From Bacteroidota bacterium (lineage in GTDB: Bacteria; Bacteroidota; Bacteroidia; Flavobacteriales; Flavobacteriaceae): a stretch of 64,000 nucleotides of DNA. Under the pieces are notes generated by a model. It did no database searches and was not told where the DNA came from. It saw nothing but the letters and a program-made list of their open reading frames with translations. The translations under genes and the position numbers were made by a program. Positions within the stretch are counted from its first letter, which is position 1, and every line of letters starts with the position of its first letter. The stretch covers positions 69,109-133,108 of the forward strand of contig JAEYTL010000031.1 of assembly GCA_023434025.1 (NCBI GenBank), read 5' to 3'. This document shows, in pieces, positions 35,441 to 44,766 of this stretch.

Positions 35441-38400
35441 ATGAGTACGAAATTCGCTGAATACAAAGGACTTGACCTGCCTACAGTGGCCTCGGAAGTG
35501 CTGAAGTATTGGAAAGAAAACCAGATTTTTGAACAAAGTGTCACCAGCCGTGAAGGCCGGTCACCGTATGTGTTTTTCGAGGGTCCGCCTTCGGCCAACG
35601 GTTTACCCGGAATTCACCACGTGATGGCTCGTGCGATTAAAGATATTTTTTGTCGTTATAAAACTCAAAAAGGGTTCCAGGTAAAACGAAAAGCTGGTTG
35701 GGATACCCACGGTTTACCGGTAGAATTGGGAACCGAAAAAGAATTAGGTATTACCAAAGAAGACATCGGTACCAAAATTACCGTGGCCGAATACAACGAA
35801 GCCTGTAAACGTACCGTCATGCGTTACACTGATGTGTGGAACGACCTGACTGAAAAAATGGGGTACTGGGTGGATATGAACGACCCGTATGTGACCTACA
35901 AATCAAAATACATGGAGTCGGTTTGGTGGTTGCTGAAACAGATTTATGATAAAGATTTGTTGTACAAAGGCTACACCATTCAACCGTATTCACCAAAAGC
36001 CGGAACAGGTTTGTCTTCGCATGAAGTGAACCAACCCGGAAGTTACCGGGATGTAACCGATACGACGATTGTGGCCCAGTTTAAAACTAAACCGGATACG
36101 TTGCCGGGCTTTTTACAAGGTTTTGGCGATATTCATATTTTAGCTTGGACGACTACACCTTGGACGTTACCGAGTAATACGGCGTTGACGGTTGGACCAA
36201 AAATTGAATATGTTTTAGTAAAGACTTTCAATCAATATACGTTTGAGCCAATTAATGTCGTGTTGGCGAAGAATTTAGTTGGAAAACAATTTGGAGGAAA
36301 GTACGTATTAGCCGTAAGCGAAGACGACTTTTCAAACTATAAAGCAGATGACAAGAAAATCCCGTATCAAATCTTAGCAGAATGCAAAGGTTCAGATTTA
36401 GTAGGTATCCGTTACGAACAATTATTGCCATGGATTTTACCGTATCAAAATCCCGAAAATGCGTTTCGGGTGATTTCGGGTGATTTCGTAACTACGGAAG
36501 ATGGAACCGGAATCGTACACACCGCTCCAACTTTTGGTGCCGATGATGCTAAAGTAGCCAAAGAAGCTACGCCGGAAGTACCGCCGATGCTGGTGTTGGA
36601 TGCTTCAGGAAATCCGGTTCCATTAGTAGATTTACAAGGAAAATTTATTCATGGACTGGGTGCATTCTCCGGTAAATATGTCAAAAACGAATACTATAAC
36701 GAAGGCGAAGCTCCCGAAAAATCGGCCGATGTTGAAATTGCCATCTTGTTGAAAGAAGAAAACAAAGCCTTCAAAGTAGAGAAATACGTACACAGTTATC
36801 CGCATTGTTGGCGAACGGATAAACCGATCTTATACTATCCGTTGGATTCCTGGTTTATCAAAGTGACGGAAGTTAAAGACAGAATGTTCGAGTTGAACGA
36901 TACGATCAACTGGAAACCTAAAGCTACCGGCGAAGGTCGTTTTGGTAACTGGTTGAAAAACGCCAACGACTGGAATTTATCCCGCTCACGGTATTGGGGA
37001 ATTCCGTTGCCGATTTGGCGTACGGAAGACAAAACGGAAGAAGTCATCATGGGTTCGGTGGAAGAATTATATCACGCTATTGAAAAATCGATTGAAGCAG
37101 GTTTCCAGAAAGAAAATCCGTTTAAAGGATTTGAAATCGGCAACATGAGTGAGGAGAATTATGATTTGGTGGATTTGCACAAAAATGTGGTGGATGACAT
37201 CGTATTGGTTTCGCCTTCCGGAAAGCCGATGAAACGGGAAACCGATTTAATTGATGTTTGGTTCGATTCTGGTGCGATGCCCTATGCTCAATGGCATTAC
37301 CCGTTTGAGAACAAGCATTTAATTGACAATAACGAAGCTTTTCCGGCTGATTTTATTGCCGAAGGAGTCGATCAGACCCGGGGGTGGTTTTATACCCTGC
37401 ATGCCATCGGAACCCTGGTTTTTGATAAGGTTGCTTATAGAAACGTGGTTTCCAACGGTTTGGTATTGGATAAAAACGGGCAGAAAATGTCCAAACGATT
37501 GGGCAATGCCATTGATCCGTTCACTACGTTGGCTGATTACGGACCGGATGCTACGCGTTGGTATATGATTGCCAATGCAAATCCGTGGGATAATTTAAAA
37601 TTTGATATCGAAGGCGTGGCCGAAGTGCGTCGTAAGTTTTTCGGTACGCTGTATAATACCTATTCGTTCTTTGCGTTGTATGCGAATATTGACGGGTTTA
37701 CGAACCGGGAAGCGGAAGTTCCGTTAACGGAAAGACCGGAAATTGACCGTTGGATTTTATCCGAATTGCAGACGCTGGTTCAGCTGGTGGATGAAAGCTA
37801 TGCCGATTATGAGCCAACGAGAGCAGCCCGGGCGATTTCCGATTTTGTGCAGGAGAATTTAAGCAACTGGTATGTTCGTCTGTGCAGAAGAAGATTTTGG
37901 AAAGGCGAATACGGCACCGATAAAATTGCGGCGTATCAAACCTTATATACCTGCTTGATTACGGTGGCCAAATTATCGGCTCCGGTTGCTCCGTTCTTTA
38001 TGGACAGGCTTTACCGAGATTTAACACAGACAACACATTCAGAAAATTTTGACAGTGTACATTTGGCCGAATTTCCGAAATATGTTGAAAAATATGTTGA
38101 TAAATCGTTGGAGAGTAAAATGATGAAAGCACAAACAGTTTCGTCACTGGTTTTATCGCTTCGTAAGAAGGAGATGATCAAAGTACGTCAGCCCTTGCAA
38201 AAGGTAATGATTCCGATACTTGACGACCATCAGCGTGCCGAAATAGAAGCCGTTTCCGACCTGATTAAAGCAGAAGTAAACGTGAAAGAAGTGGTGTTGT
38301 TAGACGATGCATCGGGGGTATTGGTCAAGCAAATCAAGCCGAATTTTAAAGCCTTGGGTCCCCGTTTTGGTAAAGATATGGGATTGATTGCCAAAGAGAT

Positions 38401-38842
38401 ACAAAACTTTAGCCAGGAACAGATCAACGAATTAGACCGCAACGGCAGCTATACGCTTGTTATTTCAGGAAATTCAATAACTTTAACACAGGATGACGTG
38501 GAAATTTCTTCACAGGATATTCCGGGCTGGTTGGTTGCGGGTGCAAATGGTATTACGGTAGCGTTAGACATCACCATCACAGAGGAGCTGAGAAAAGAAG
38601 GAATTGCCAGAGAACTGGTAAACCGTATTCAAAACCTGAGAAAAGACAGCGGTTTTGAAGTAACCGATAAGATCAAGGTGCAATTGATGAAAAACGGCTT
38701 ATTGGAAGAAGCTGTTTTAGCCAATGAAACGTATATTAAATCGGAAACCCTGACAGAAACGTTGGTTTTGGAAACCAGTATAGAAAATGGTACGGAAATT
38801 GAGTTTGACGATATTAAAACAAGAATAATAATTTCAAAATAG
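35441..38842 (+). CDS. ileS: Isoleucine--tRNA ligase, IleRS2 type with swapped HIGH motif
   Basis: A 1133-residue class I synthetase from ATG 35441 (the open frame starts at 35225 in repeat DNA). Length above 1000 residues and the eukaryote-like sequence place it in the IleRS2 group. The nucleotide-binding motif reads PGIHH at residues 56-60: positions 1 and 3 of HIGH are exchanged (GIHH). KMSKR is at 682-686 and the CP1 editing region lies between (WTTTPWTLPSNTAL). The swapped motif has been reported to give IleRS2 very high mupirocin tolerance. The gene is followed by the DksA-like gene 6 nt later, a conserved pair. Confidence 0.97.
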   Translation: MSTKFAEYKGLDLPTVASEVLKYWKENQIFEQSVTSREGRSPYVFFEGPPSANGLPGIHHVMARAIKDIFCRYKTQKGFQVKRKAGWDTHGLPVELGTEKELGITKEDIGTKITVAEYNEACKRTVMRYTDVWNDLTEKMGYWVDMNDPYVTYKSKYMESVWWLLKQIYDKDLLYKGYTIQPYSPKAGTGLSSHEVNQPGSYRDVTDTTIVAQFKTKPDTLPGFLQGFGDIHILAWTTTPWTLPSNTALTVGPKIEYVLVKTFNQYTFEPINVVLAKNLVGKQFGGKYVLAVSEDDFSNYKADDKKIPYQILAECKGSDLVGIRYEQLLPWILPYQNPENAFRVISGDFVTTEDGTGIVHTAPTFGADDAKVAKEATPEVPPMLVLDASGNPVPLVDLQGKFIHGLGAFSGKYVKNEYYNEGEAPEKSADVEIAILLKEENKAFKVEKYVHSYPHCWRTDKPILYYPLDSWFIKVTEVKDRMFELNDTINWKPKATGEGRFGNWLKNANDWNLSRSRYWGIPLPIWRTEDKTEEVIMGSVEELYHAIEKSIEAGFQKENPFKGFEIGNMSEENYDLVDLHKNVVDDIVLVSPSGKPMKRETDLIDVWFDSGAMPYAQWHYPFENKHLIDNNEAFPADFIAEGVDQTRGWFYTLHAIGTLVFDKVAYRNVVSNGLVLDKNGQKMSKRLGNAIDPFTTLADYGPDATRWYMIANANPWDNLKFDIEGVAEVRRKFFGTLYNTYSFFALYANIDGFTNREAEVPLTERPEIDRWILSELQTLVQLVDESYADYEPTRAARAISDFVQENLSNWYVRLCRRRFWKGEYGTDKIAAYQTLYTCLITVAKLSAPVAPFFMDRLYRDLTQTTHSENFDSVHLAEFPKYVEKYVDKSLESKMMKAQTVSSLVLSLRKKEMIKVRQPLQKVMIPILDDHQRAEIEAVSDLIKAEVNVKEVVLLDDASGVLVKQIKPNFKALGPRFGKDMGLIAKEIQNFSQEQINELDRNGSYTLVISGNSITLTQDDVEISSQDIPGWLVAGANGITVALDITITEELRKEGIARELVNRIQNLRKDSGFEVTDKIKVQLMKNGLLEEAVLANETYIKSETLTETLVLETSIENGTEIEFDDIKTRIIISK

Positions 38843-38848
38843 ATTAAT

Positions 38849-39229
38849 ATGACAGATGAAGTAGTACGATACTCAGAAGCCGATTTGGCGGAGTTCAAAG
38901 AAATTATCTTAAAAAAAATTGAGAAAGCCCAAAATGATTTGGAACTCATCAAAAGTGCCTATATGAATGATTTGAATAACGGCACGGATGATACTTCGCC
39001 CACTTTCAAAGCATTTGAAGAAGGCAGTGAAACCATGAGTAAAGAAGCAAACTCTCAATTAGCGATTCGCCAGGAAAAATTTATCCGCGATTTAAGAAAT
39101 GCTCTTTTCAGAGTGGAAAACAAAACATACGGTGTTTGTAAAGTAACGGGTAAATTAATTTCAAAAGAACGTCTGAAATTGGTTCCTCATGCTACGATGA
39201 GTATAGAAGCTAAAAATATGCAGCGATAA
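38849..39229 (+). CDS. DksA/TraR-family protein lacking most zinc cysteines
   Basis: A 126-residue DksA/TraR-type protein with a long N-terminal coiled coil (about 8-75) and a C-terminal finger region YGVCKVTGKLISKERLKLVPHATMSIE. Of the four Cys expected only one (Cys100 or near) remains; CxxC is CKVT and the second pair is absent. Family members bind the RNA polymerase secondary channel and modulate the stringent response; this zinc-free form is common in Bacteroidota. It follows ileS by 6 nt; in relatives lspA comes next, but here a 5.4-kb block intervenes. Confidence 0.9.
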   Translation: MTDEVVRYSEADLAEFKEIILKKIEKAQNDLELIKSAYMNDLNNGTDDTSPTFKAFEEGSETMSKEANSQLAIRQEKFIRDLRNALFRVENKTYGVCKVTGKLISKERLKLVPHATMSIEAKNMQR

Positions 39230-39319
39230 AAGTTGCTGAGAGCATAGTTTGAAAGTTTTTAAATAATGACTAGTCCTAGAAAACCCATACAGGTTTATAT
39301 TAGACAAAAATAATTAATC

Positions 39320-39351
39320 AAACACTTGCAAAAACGTTTTTGCAAGTGTTT
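39320..39351. terminator. Bidirectional terminator after dksA-like gene
   Basis: AAACACTTGCAAAAAC (39320-39335) and GTTTTTGCAAGTGTTT (39336-39351) are a perfect 32-bp palindrome ending in a T-run on the plus strand and preceded by A residues, so it can stop both the dksA-like gene and the convergent xrtN gene. Confidence 0.85.
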
Positions 39352-39378
39352 TTTGTTACATACGTTTTTCTTTATTTC

Positions 39379-40602
39379 TTATTTAGAATCAATTCTTTTT
39401 ACTTCGTTAATCAATCGAATCGGTTTATTGTAAATTAATTTCATCGACATTACTTCGAGAAATGAAGTGTATTTTTTGTTACCACATTCATACCACCATA
39501 AAGACTCATATAAAATGGAATCTTTTTCCATTACATTAAACCATACTTTTCGATTATCAACTAAAATTTCTTTGGCTTGAAGAATTTTGTAACCGTCGCC
39601 TGTCCAACAAATAAGTGGTTTGTGCGATGGGGTTTTGATGTAAATTAGTTTTTCTTTTGTTTCAATTTTAAAAACTTCTACATTAAACCATCTTCCCTCT
39701 TTTAAGTTGTATTGTGCATCAATATCCTTTAGCAAATCATAATTTATTGGATTTTTCATTTCAAAACTTGTCAAAAGAACAACTAAGAAAGAAACTGCAA
39801 TTGGAATTAGTTTTGAATTAAAATTTGATGTGCTTATTTCGGCTATAGTTGGTTTAAAATAGCGAATAAGAAATAGCATCGGAATAACCTGATAGATAGC
39901 AAAACAAAACAGTCCTATCGCATGATGAAAAATGTTTTCTTCGGTGCATTTTAATAAAATCAAAGCAATAATTCTAAAGTAATTTGAAATAACATTTAAA
40001 AGAATTACGAATAGGCAAAAAAGTAAAATTTGAATTATTCCAAAATACCGATTTTGCTTTTTTTCTTCAAGTGTCAGTAGAATTGCTCCAGTAAGTAATC
40101 CTGTTTTAAACATTGATAACCCCATACATGCTGTATCAATTGTAATTCTTGCTCCGTTGATATAAAAATTTACCCCTTCCACTTTATCAATTTCAATGAA
40201 ATTTTTTAACGTATGATATACAATATTACAGAGTGATTGCTTAATTTCTGACGTTAAATGTTCGAAAAACTTATTGAAAACGGTAGAGAACAATAGAATA
40301 CAAATAAAAGCAATGAACGAAAATTTCTTAGTTAAACTATAATAAATCAAACAAATAAAAAAAGCAATCGATAAAAAATGAAGCGATTTTGTGTGTAATC
40401 TGAAACTAATAAATTCAAACAAAATAATTAATCCAACTAGCCAAAAACTGATGTTGAGATTTGTTTTTCTTCCACCAATAAAAAATAAAATTATAGAAAA
40501 AAATATTCCAAAAAAATCATTAGAAATTCCAAAATTAATCACCAACACAATAAGAATGACGAGAATGGATAACGCAATTTTATTTTGGTATAAAAACTTC
40601 AT
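39379..40602 (-). CDS. xrtN: Exosortase N (XrtN)
   Basis: A 407-residue protein with eight or more membrane segments in the first ~255 residues. The exosortase triad is visible: Cys159 in ITIDTACMGLSM, Arg210 in VISNYFRIIALIL, and His226/His227 in ENIFHHAIGLF. Exosortases cut at PEP-CTERM-like tails and attach or release the substrate. Residues 255-407 are a soluble C-terminal extension. The start codon abuts the stop of the VIT-domain gene, whose C-terminus has the matching PEP signal, so the pair forms a dedicated sorting system. Confidence 0.92.
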   Translation of the reverse strand: MKFLYQNKIALSILVILIVLVINFGISNDFFGIFFSIILFFIGGRKTNLNISFWLVGLIILFEFISFRLHTKSLHFLSIAFFICLIYYSLTKKFSFIAFICILLFSTVFNKFFEHLTSEIKQSLCNIVYHTLKNFIEIDKVEGVNFYINGARITIDTACMGLSMFKTGLLTGAILLTLEEKKQNRYFGIIQILLFCLFVILLNVISNYFRIIALILLKCTEENIFHHAIGLFCFAIYQVIPMLFLIRYFKPTIAEISTSNFNSKLIPIAVSFLVVLLTSFEMKNPINYDLLKDIDAQYNLKEGRWFNVEVFKIETKEKLIYIKTPSHKPLICWTGDGYKILQAKEILVDNRKVWFNVMEKDSILYESLWWYECGNKKYTSFLEVMSMKLIYNKPIRLINEVKRIDSK

Positions 40603-43101
40603 TTAAACCGATTGTTTTTTACTTTTTTTATAATAAACAAAAAGTATAACTAAGATTAAGATAATTAAAACCCATTCGTGCGGTTCTGGTACAGCACCAT
40701 CGTTGTTAATTGAGGCGTTTCCTAAAGTGTCAATGTTTTTTTCGATGCCATTTTTAGTATAATCTTCGTCTGTTTCTAAAACAATTAATGATGTGATTGG
40801 CGTTACAATATTAGCATCTTGAGCCAAAGTAACATATTTATTAACTGCTAAAGAATCGTTTTGAATAGTTACTTGTTCTTCCAGTACTTTTCCAAAAGCA
40901 TACATTCTGTAGATGTGATTTGATCCATTGCTTGAAAGTTTCTCGAACGTTTCTTTCTTATGTATAGAAATGCCAGCGGGTTCAATATTTACTCTGTTTT
41001 CATCAGTTGTAAGCGATAGAAACTGATTGTTTTTTACTAATTTCAAAGCATTATCTAGATCTGTTTGAATGAATTCAACATACTTTTGTTCTTTAATGGT
41101 TTGCCAAAACGGGTTAATTTCTGAAGAAATATTAATTGCTTTAAGTTGTTTTTGTTTTGTGCCTGATTTTATTTTATTTAAGAATTCTGAGGTTTGTAAT
41201 TCTTCAAAATTGGCAGAGTATGAGCCGCTTTTGGTTATAATTAAACTGTTTTCTGATAAAGTATATAACGGTAAAAGAGAATACTGTAAATTTTCAAATT
41301 GAGTAAAAACAGTTTCATAGTTTGCTGAATTGATTTCTTCTTTTTTATTATTAATAATGACCGTGAATTTATTTTTGTTGAGGTTGACGATTTTTTTGAT
41401 TTCCTCTAATGACCAATTACTATCTAAGTCCAAAACAATTTCAGATGGAATAAATGAATTGTTTCCACTTTCTATCGGATTGATTTCATACACATTGTCT
41501 TTCCAAATAAACGAACTCGTGTAAGTTGAATTGCTGATAGGAAGAAAAGCTTCCCATTTATCCAAACCTCTTGATTCATTGATGTAAAAGTTGTTTTTCA
41601 ATTCGAAATTCTTATCCGAATCAAATTTTTCATTGCCCGAAATTTGAAGTCTCGAAAGCGTTTCAGCATTTGAAATATTTGGACCTTTTATGTTTAAACT
41701 TTGGTATTTTAATTTATTATTTTCTAATTTCAGAGGTGTTGTAAAACCGCATTTAAAAGTTCTTGGTAAATCATAACTAACAGGAAAAACTCTAACAACC
41801 ACTCTATTGCCTTCTCTCCATTGCATTAAAGACGGATCGCGAGCTTCAACACCAACGATTTGAGTGTAGGCTTTTTGAGCTTTTTCTTTTGTGGTTAAAA
41901 TACCTTTTCGTTCAACTCCATTCACCCATAATGAAAGTGATGTTGCCACAGAACCTTCCGGCAATTGAAATGAATAAATAGCTTCTTTAGGATTCCAAGT
42001 CTTTTCCTCAATGGCAATATCCATGGTGATTTCGGTGTAAGCGAGTCTTTCGTTCGGATAAATTTTTACGTCTTCTTTGATGTTTTTAGTAATTAAATCA
42101 TCTCCGCTCCACAATTGTTCCTCAGTTTCCAGTCTTTTATCAAAATTTGATTTTAAAATATTTATCCGATCATCAACACTCAAACCAGTATCTTTTGTAT
42201 AAAAATAAGCCACATTCACAAAAGGATTGTGCGATTTTCGTTCATTATATTGTTTAGCAGAAAAAAAGCGAAACTGTTGAGAATCAAAAAAATTCTCTGT
42301 TGAAGTATAAACTAAGTCTTTTTTAAGTAAAATTTCATTAAAAAAATTAGGCTTTAAACTTTGAGAAACGGTGATGTAAGTTGGTAAATCAGAGTTGGTT
42401 TCAAATGTTTTTAATATGGAATGACTTCTAATTTTTTCACTTTCTTTATTTAATTGAATCGTAAAAACAACAAAACTTAGTATTGTTAACATCATTCCGC
42501 CGCTAAATGAAATGAGATTGTTTTTGTTCTTCGGAAGTGTTTTAACCAATCTAAATGTGTGAATAACAAGTACTATGAAAGGAACCAAACCATAGAATCC
42601 TAATCCTAAAGCCAAAATCCCTACAACAGAATAGAAGGTTAATGGCATTAAATAGATAGCGTAATAAACGATTAATAAAATTGTTGTTCCGTTGATAAAA
42701 AATGAAATTGGGATAATCCATTTGCTTTTAAAATTGCTATAAATGAAAAAATTTGAAAAGCAAAATAAAAAGGTAAGTACATAAACCCAAACCGGTAAGT
42801 TTTCAAAAATATTAATGAGTACATTGGTACAAAAACATCCAATAAACCAATTTAAAATCAAGAAAGGAACCAGATGAATAAATTCTTCTCTTTTTCTGAT
42901 TAGTTTAAAAGAAACAATAACACCATAAACCAATCCTACAAATAAACTAAAAATACACAACGTTTGCATAGCATCGTTGTTTATTCTTAGCCCGATAATA
43001 GCTATCGTAAGCATAACTATTCCTAAAATAGCTACAGAAACACTCGCTTTAACCCCGATTTGATTAAAATAATTTCTAAAATTTTCCAGATTGATTTCCA
43101 T
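40603..43101 (-). CDS. XrtN-system VIT domain protein (exosortase N substrate)
   Basis: An 832-residue protein. The first ~215 residues have six or seven membrane segments. A VIT domain follows (about 330-455; NERLAYTEITMDIAI, SLWVNGVERKGILTTKEKAQKAYTQI), then a beta-rich region where a VWA-like part would sit. The C-terminus is an exosortase sorting signal: PEPHEW at 805-810, a hydrophobic helix and a basic tail KKSKKQSV. It is encoded immediately upstream of xrtN with no gap. The VIT domain is related to inter-alpha-trypsin inhibitor proteins; its role in bacteria is not settled. Confidence 0.9.
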   Translation of the reverse strand: MEINLENFRNYFNQIGVKASVSVAILGIVMLTIAIIGLRINNDAMQTLCIFSLFVGLVYGVIVSFKLIRKREEFIHLVPFLILNWFIGCFCTNVLINIFENLPVWVYVLTFLFCFSNFFIYSNFKSKWIIPISFFINGTTILLIVYYAIYLMPLTFYSVVGILALGLGFYGLVPFIVLVIHTFRLVKTLPKNKNNLISFSGGMMLTILSFVVFTIQLNKESEKIRSHSILKTFETNSDLPTYITVSQSLKPNFFNEILLKKDLVYTSTENFFDSQQFRFFSAKQYNERKSHNPFVNVAYFYTKDTGLSVDDRINILKSNFDKRLETEEQLWSGDDLITKNIKEDVKIYPNERLAYTEITMDIAIEEKTWNPKEAIYSFQLPEGSVATSLSLWVNGVERKGILTTKEKAQKAYTQIVGVEARDPSLMQWREGNRVVVRVFPVSYDLPRTFKCGFTTPLKLENNKLKYQSLNIKGPNISNAETLSRLQISGNEKFDSDKNFELKNNFYINESRGLDKWEAFLPISNSTYTSSFIWKDNVYEINPIESGNNSFIPSEIVLDLDSNWSLEEIKKIVNLNKNKFTVIINNKKEEINSANYETVFTQFENLQYSLLPLYTLSENSLIITKSGSYSANFEELQTSEFLNKIKSGTKQKQLKAINISSEINPFWQTIKEQKYVEFIQTDLDNALKLVKNNQFLSLTTDENRVNIEPAGISIHKKETFEKLSSNGSNHIYRMYAFGKVLEEQVTIQNDSLAVNKYVTLAQDANIVTPITSLIVLETDEDYTKNGIEKNIDTLGNASINNDGAVPEPHEWVLIILILVILFVYYKKSKKQSV

Positions 43102-43253
43102 GTTTATTTTTTTAAAGCACTTTGAAAAACAAAGTTAAATAAATATTTATTACAACCTAATTTTTTTGATTTTTTATTCTGAGTAGATTTGATGTCAATG
43201 AAATTATGAGTTAAGCTAAATCAGAATTTTTAAATTCCTAATTGTAAAACCAT

Positions 43254-43285
43254 AAAAAAACCCAAATAGTAGTGGACTCTGGGTT
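43254..43285 (-). terminator. Rho-independent terminator of LVIVD gene
   Basis: On the minus strand AACCCA (43285-43280) pairs with TGGGTT (43264-43259) around a 15-nt loop and is followed by seven T residues. It is 62 nt after the stop codon of the LVIVD lipoprotein gene and separates it from the VIT/xrtN unit. Confidence 0.7.
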
Positions 43286-43346
43286 AATTTTGAACGGTAA
43301 TTGGTATAAATTGTTTTACCACTTATAAAAAGAATTCAGCTGAAAA

Positions 43347-44594
43347 TTAAAAATTCACCACACTTATCACTTCCAACGTGTGATTTTCGCCATAGTTATA
43401 TTGAATGATTTTGTTGGTTCCCACGGCAATCAGATGGGTGTTTAAAGCAATGACGTCTTTTACGTCTGTTTCGTATGCATTCATTAAGATTAACTCTGCA
43501 GAATTTGTTGCATCAAAAACGTTCAGTTTACCATGGGCACAAACATACAGTACATTGTTCAGGATGCCTAATCCGTAAGGTTGGTTTAACAGGTAGGTAG
43601 ACAGCAGGGTCGGGTTTTGAATGTTGGTGATGTTAATGACATTAACCTGATCTTCAATCGAACCGCAATTGGAGCCTCCCCGAACGGTAATATAGGCAGT
43701 GTCTCCGTAAACCACCACCGGATCGCAGGCTGTGGCATGGGCAAAACCGGATACAAAATAAGGGTTGAACTCATCATAAGCATTCACAATATACATTCCG
43801 TTGGTAGAGCCTATAAAAAGAAATTCTTTTTGCTTGAATAGCGTTTCAAACAAACCGCCACCCAACCATTCGTTCATGTAAACGGTTTTGTCGTAAACCG
43901 TTTCTGCCGGATTGGAGATGTTAAATACTTTAAGGCTTTGGGATTCCACCGTGTACAAAGCATTGTTGTTAATTTGAAATTTGGCATAAGAACCACCCGT
44001 TCCGACATTTCCGCCACTGACACTTTCAAAATTTGCAAGGGCATCATTTGCCCAGGTTATGTATTCTTCGGTTGGTCTTTCCCGAGTTTCAACGCTGAAA
44101 CCAACCATGATTTCACCTTCTGACGGATAAACATCATAAGCATAAAATTCTGCCTCATCAGGATAAGCAGGGTAAAAGGAAATTACATTTTCGGCAATCC
44201 TGACCACCTCAATATGGTTAAGGTCAGCAATATCAAAAACAACCAGATCCACAAAATTATCGGCATACAGATAGTGGCCTTTTACGGCAATGTCATGCAC
44301 GCCTTCCAGCTTGATAAAAGCGGTATTTTGAGGGGCAGAAGGATTAGAATTATCAAAAATGTGGATGCCGGATTCCTGAGCCACATAAAAAAGAAGGTTT
44401 TCGGCAACATAAATTTTTCCGTCAGCATGGGTTGGTTGGGCAGCGGTCACCGAAATGGAACTCCGTAAAGCATTCAATGATTTGATAACCGGTACAGCAA
44501 ATTTTGCCGTTTCTCCGGAACGGTCATCATCCTGGTTACAGTTTGCCAGAAAGCAGGTGAAGAAGGATATGCAAAGTAATTTTAATGTTTTCAT
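43347..44594 (-). CDS. LVIVD-repeat lipoprotein
   Basis: A 415-residue lipoprotein: signal peptide with lipobox FLANC (Cys19), acidic start of the mature chain (NQDDDRS), then repeats of the LVIVD type such as LVVFDIADLNHIEVVRI, LKVFNISNPAETVYD and VNVINITNIQNPTLLSTYLL that build a beta-propeller. Surface-exposed by lipid anchor; binding partner unknown. It has its own promoter and terminator and lies next to the VIT/xrtN pair on the same strand. Confidence 0.85.
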   Translation of the reverse strand: MKTLKLLCISFFTCFLANCNQDDDRSGETAKFAVPVIKSLNALRSSISVTAAQPTHADGKIYVAENLLFYVAQESGIHIFDNSNPSAPQNTAFIKLEGVHDIAVKGHYLYADNFVDLVVFDIADLNHIEVVRIAENVISFYPAYPDEAEFYAYDVYPSEGEIMVGFSVETRERPTEEYITWANDALANFESVSGGNVGTGGSYAKFQINNNALYTVESQSLKVFNISNPAETVYDKTVYMNEWLGGGLFETLFKQKEFLFIGSTNGMYIVNAYDEFNPYFVSGFAHATACDPVVVYGDTAYITVRGGSNCGSIEDQVNVINITNIQNPTLLSTYLLNQPYGLGILNNVLYVCAHGKLNVFDATNSAELILMNAYETDVKDVIALNTHLIAVGTNKIIQYNYGENHTLEVISVVNF

Positions 44595-44615
44595 TATCAG
44601 TCAGGTTAGGTTGAA

Positions 44616-44623
44616 CAAATGTA
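44616..44623 (-). promoter_or_regulatory. -7 element of LVIVD gene
   Basis: CAAATGTA on the plus strand is TACATTTG on the minus strand, a perfect TAnnTTTG, 21 nt upstream of the ATG at 44594. Confidence 0.5.
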
Positions 44624-44740
44624 AATCCATTTTTAATAAACGGAAGATGTAAAAAAGACAAAAGGTTGCGTGAAATGCTAAAAATTATTTAAAGTTTTGT
44701 CCGTAAACAGCATATTTCCCTTTTTGTTTGAGAATATTGC

Positions 44741-44748
44741 TATTTTTG
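44741..44748 (+). promoter_or_regulatory. -7 element of lspA
   Basis: TATTTTTG matches TAnnTTTG, 18 nt upstream of the lspA ATG. It gives lspA its own promoter, needed because the gene is separated here from ileS and the DksA-like gene. Confidence 0.5.
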
Positions 44749-44766
44749 CACCATAAAATCTGAAGA

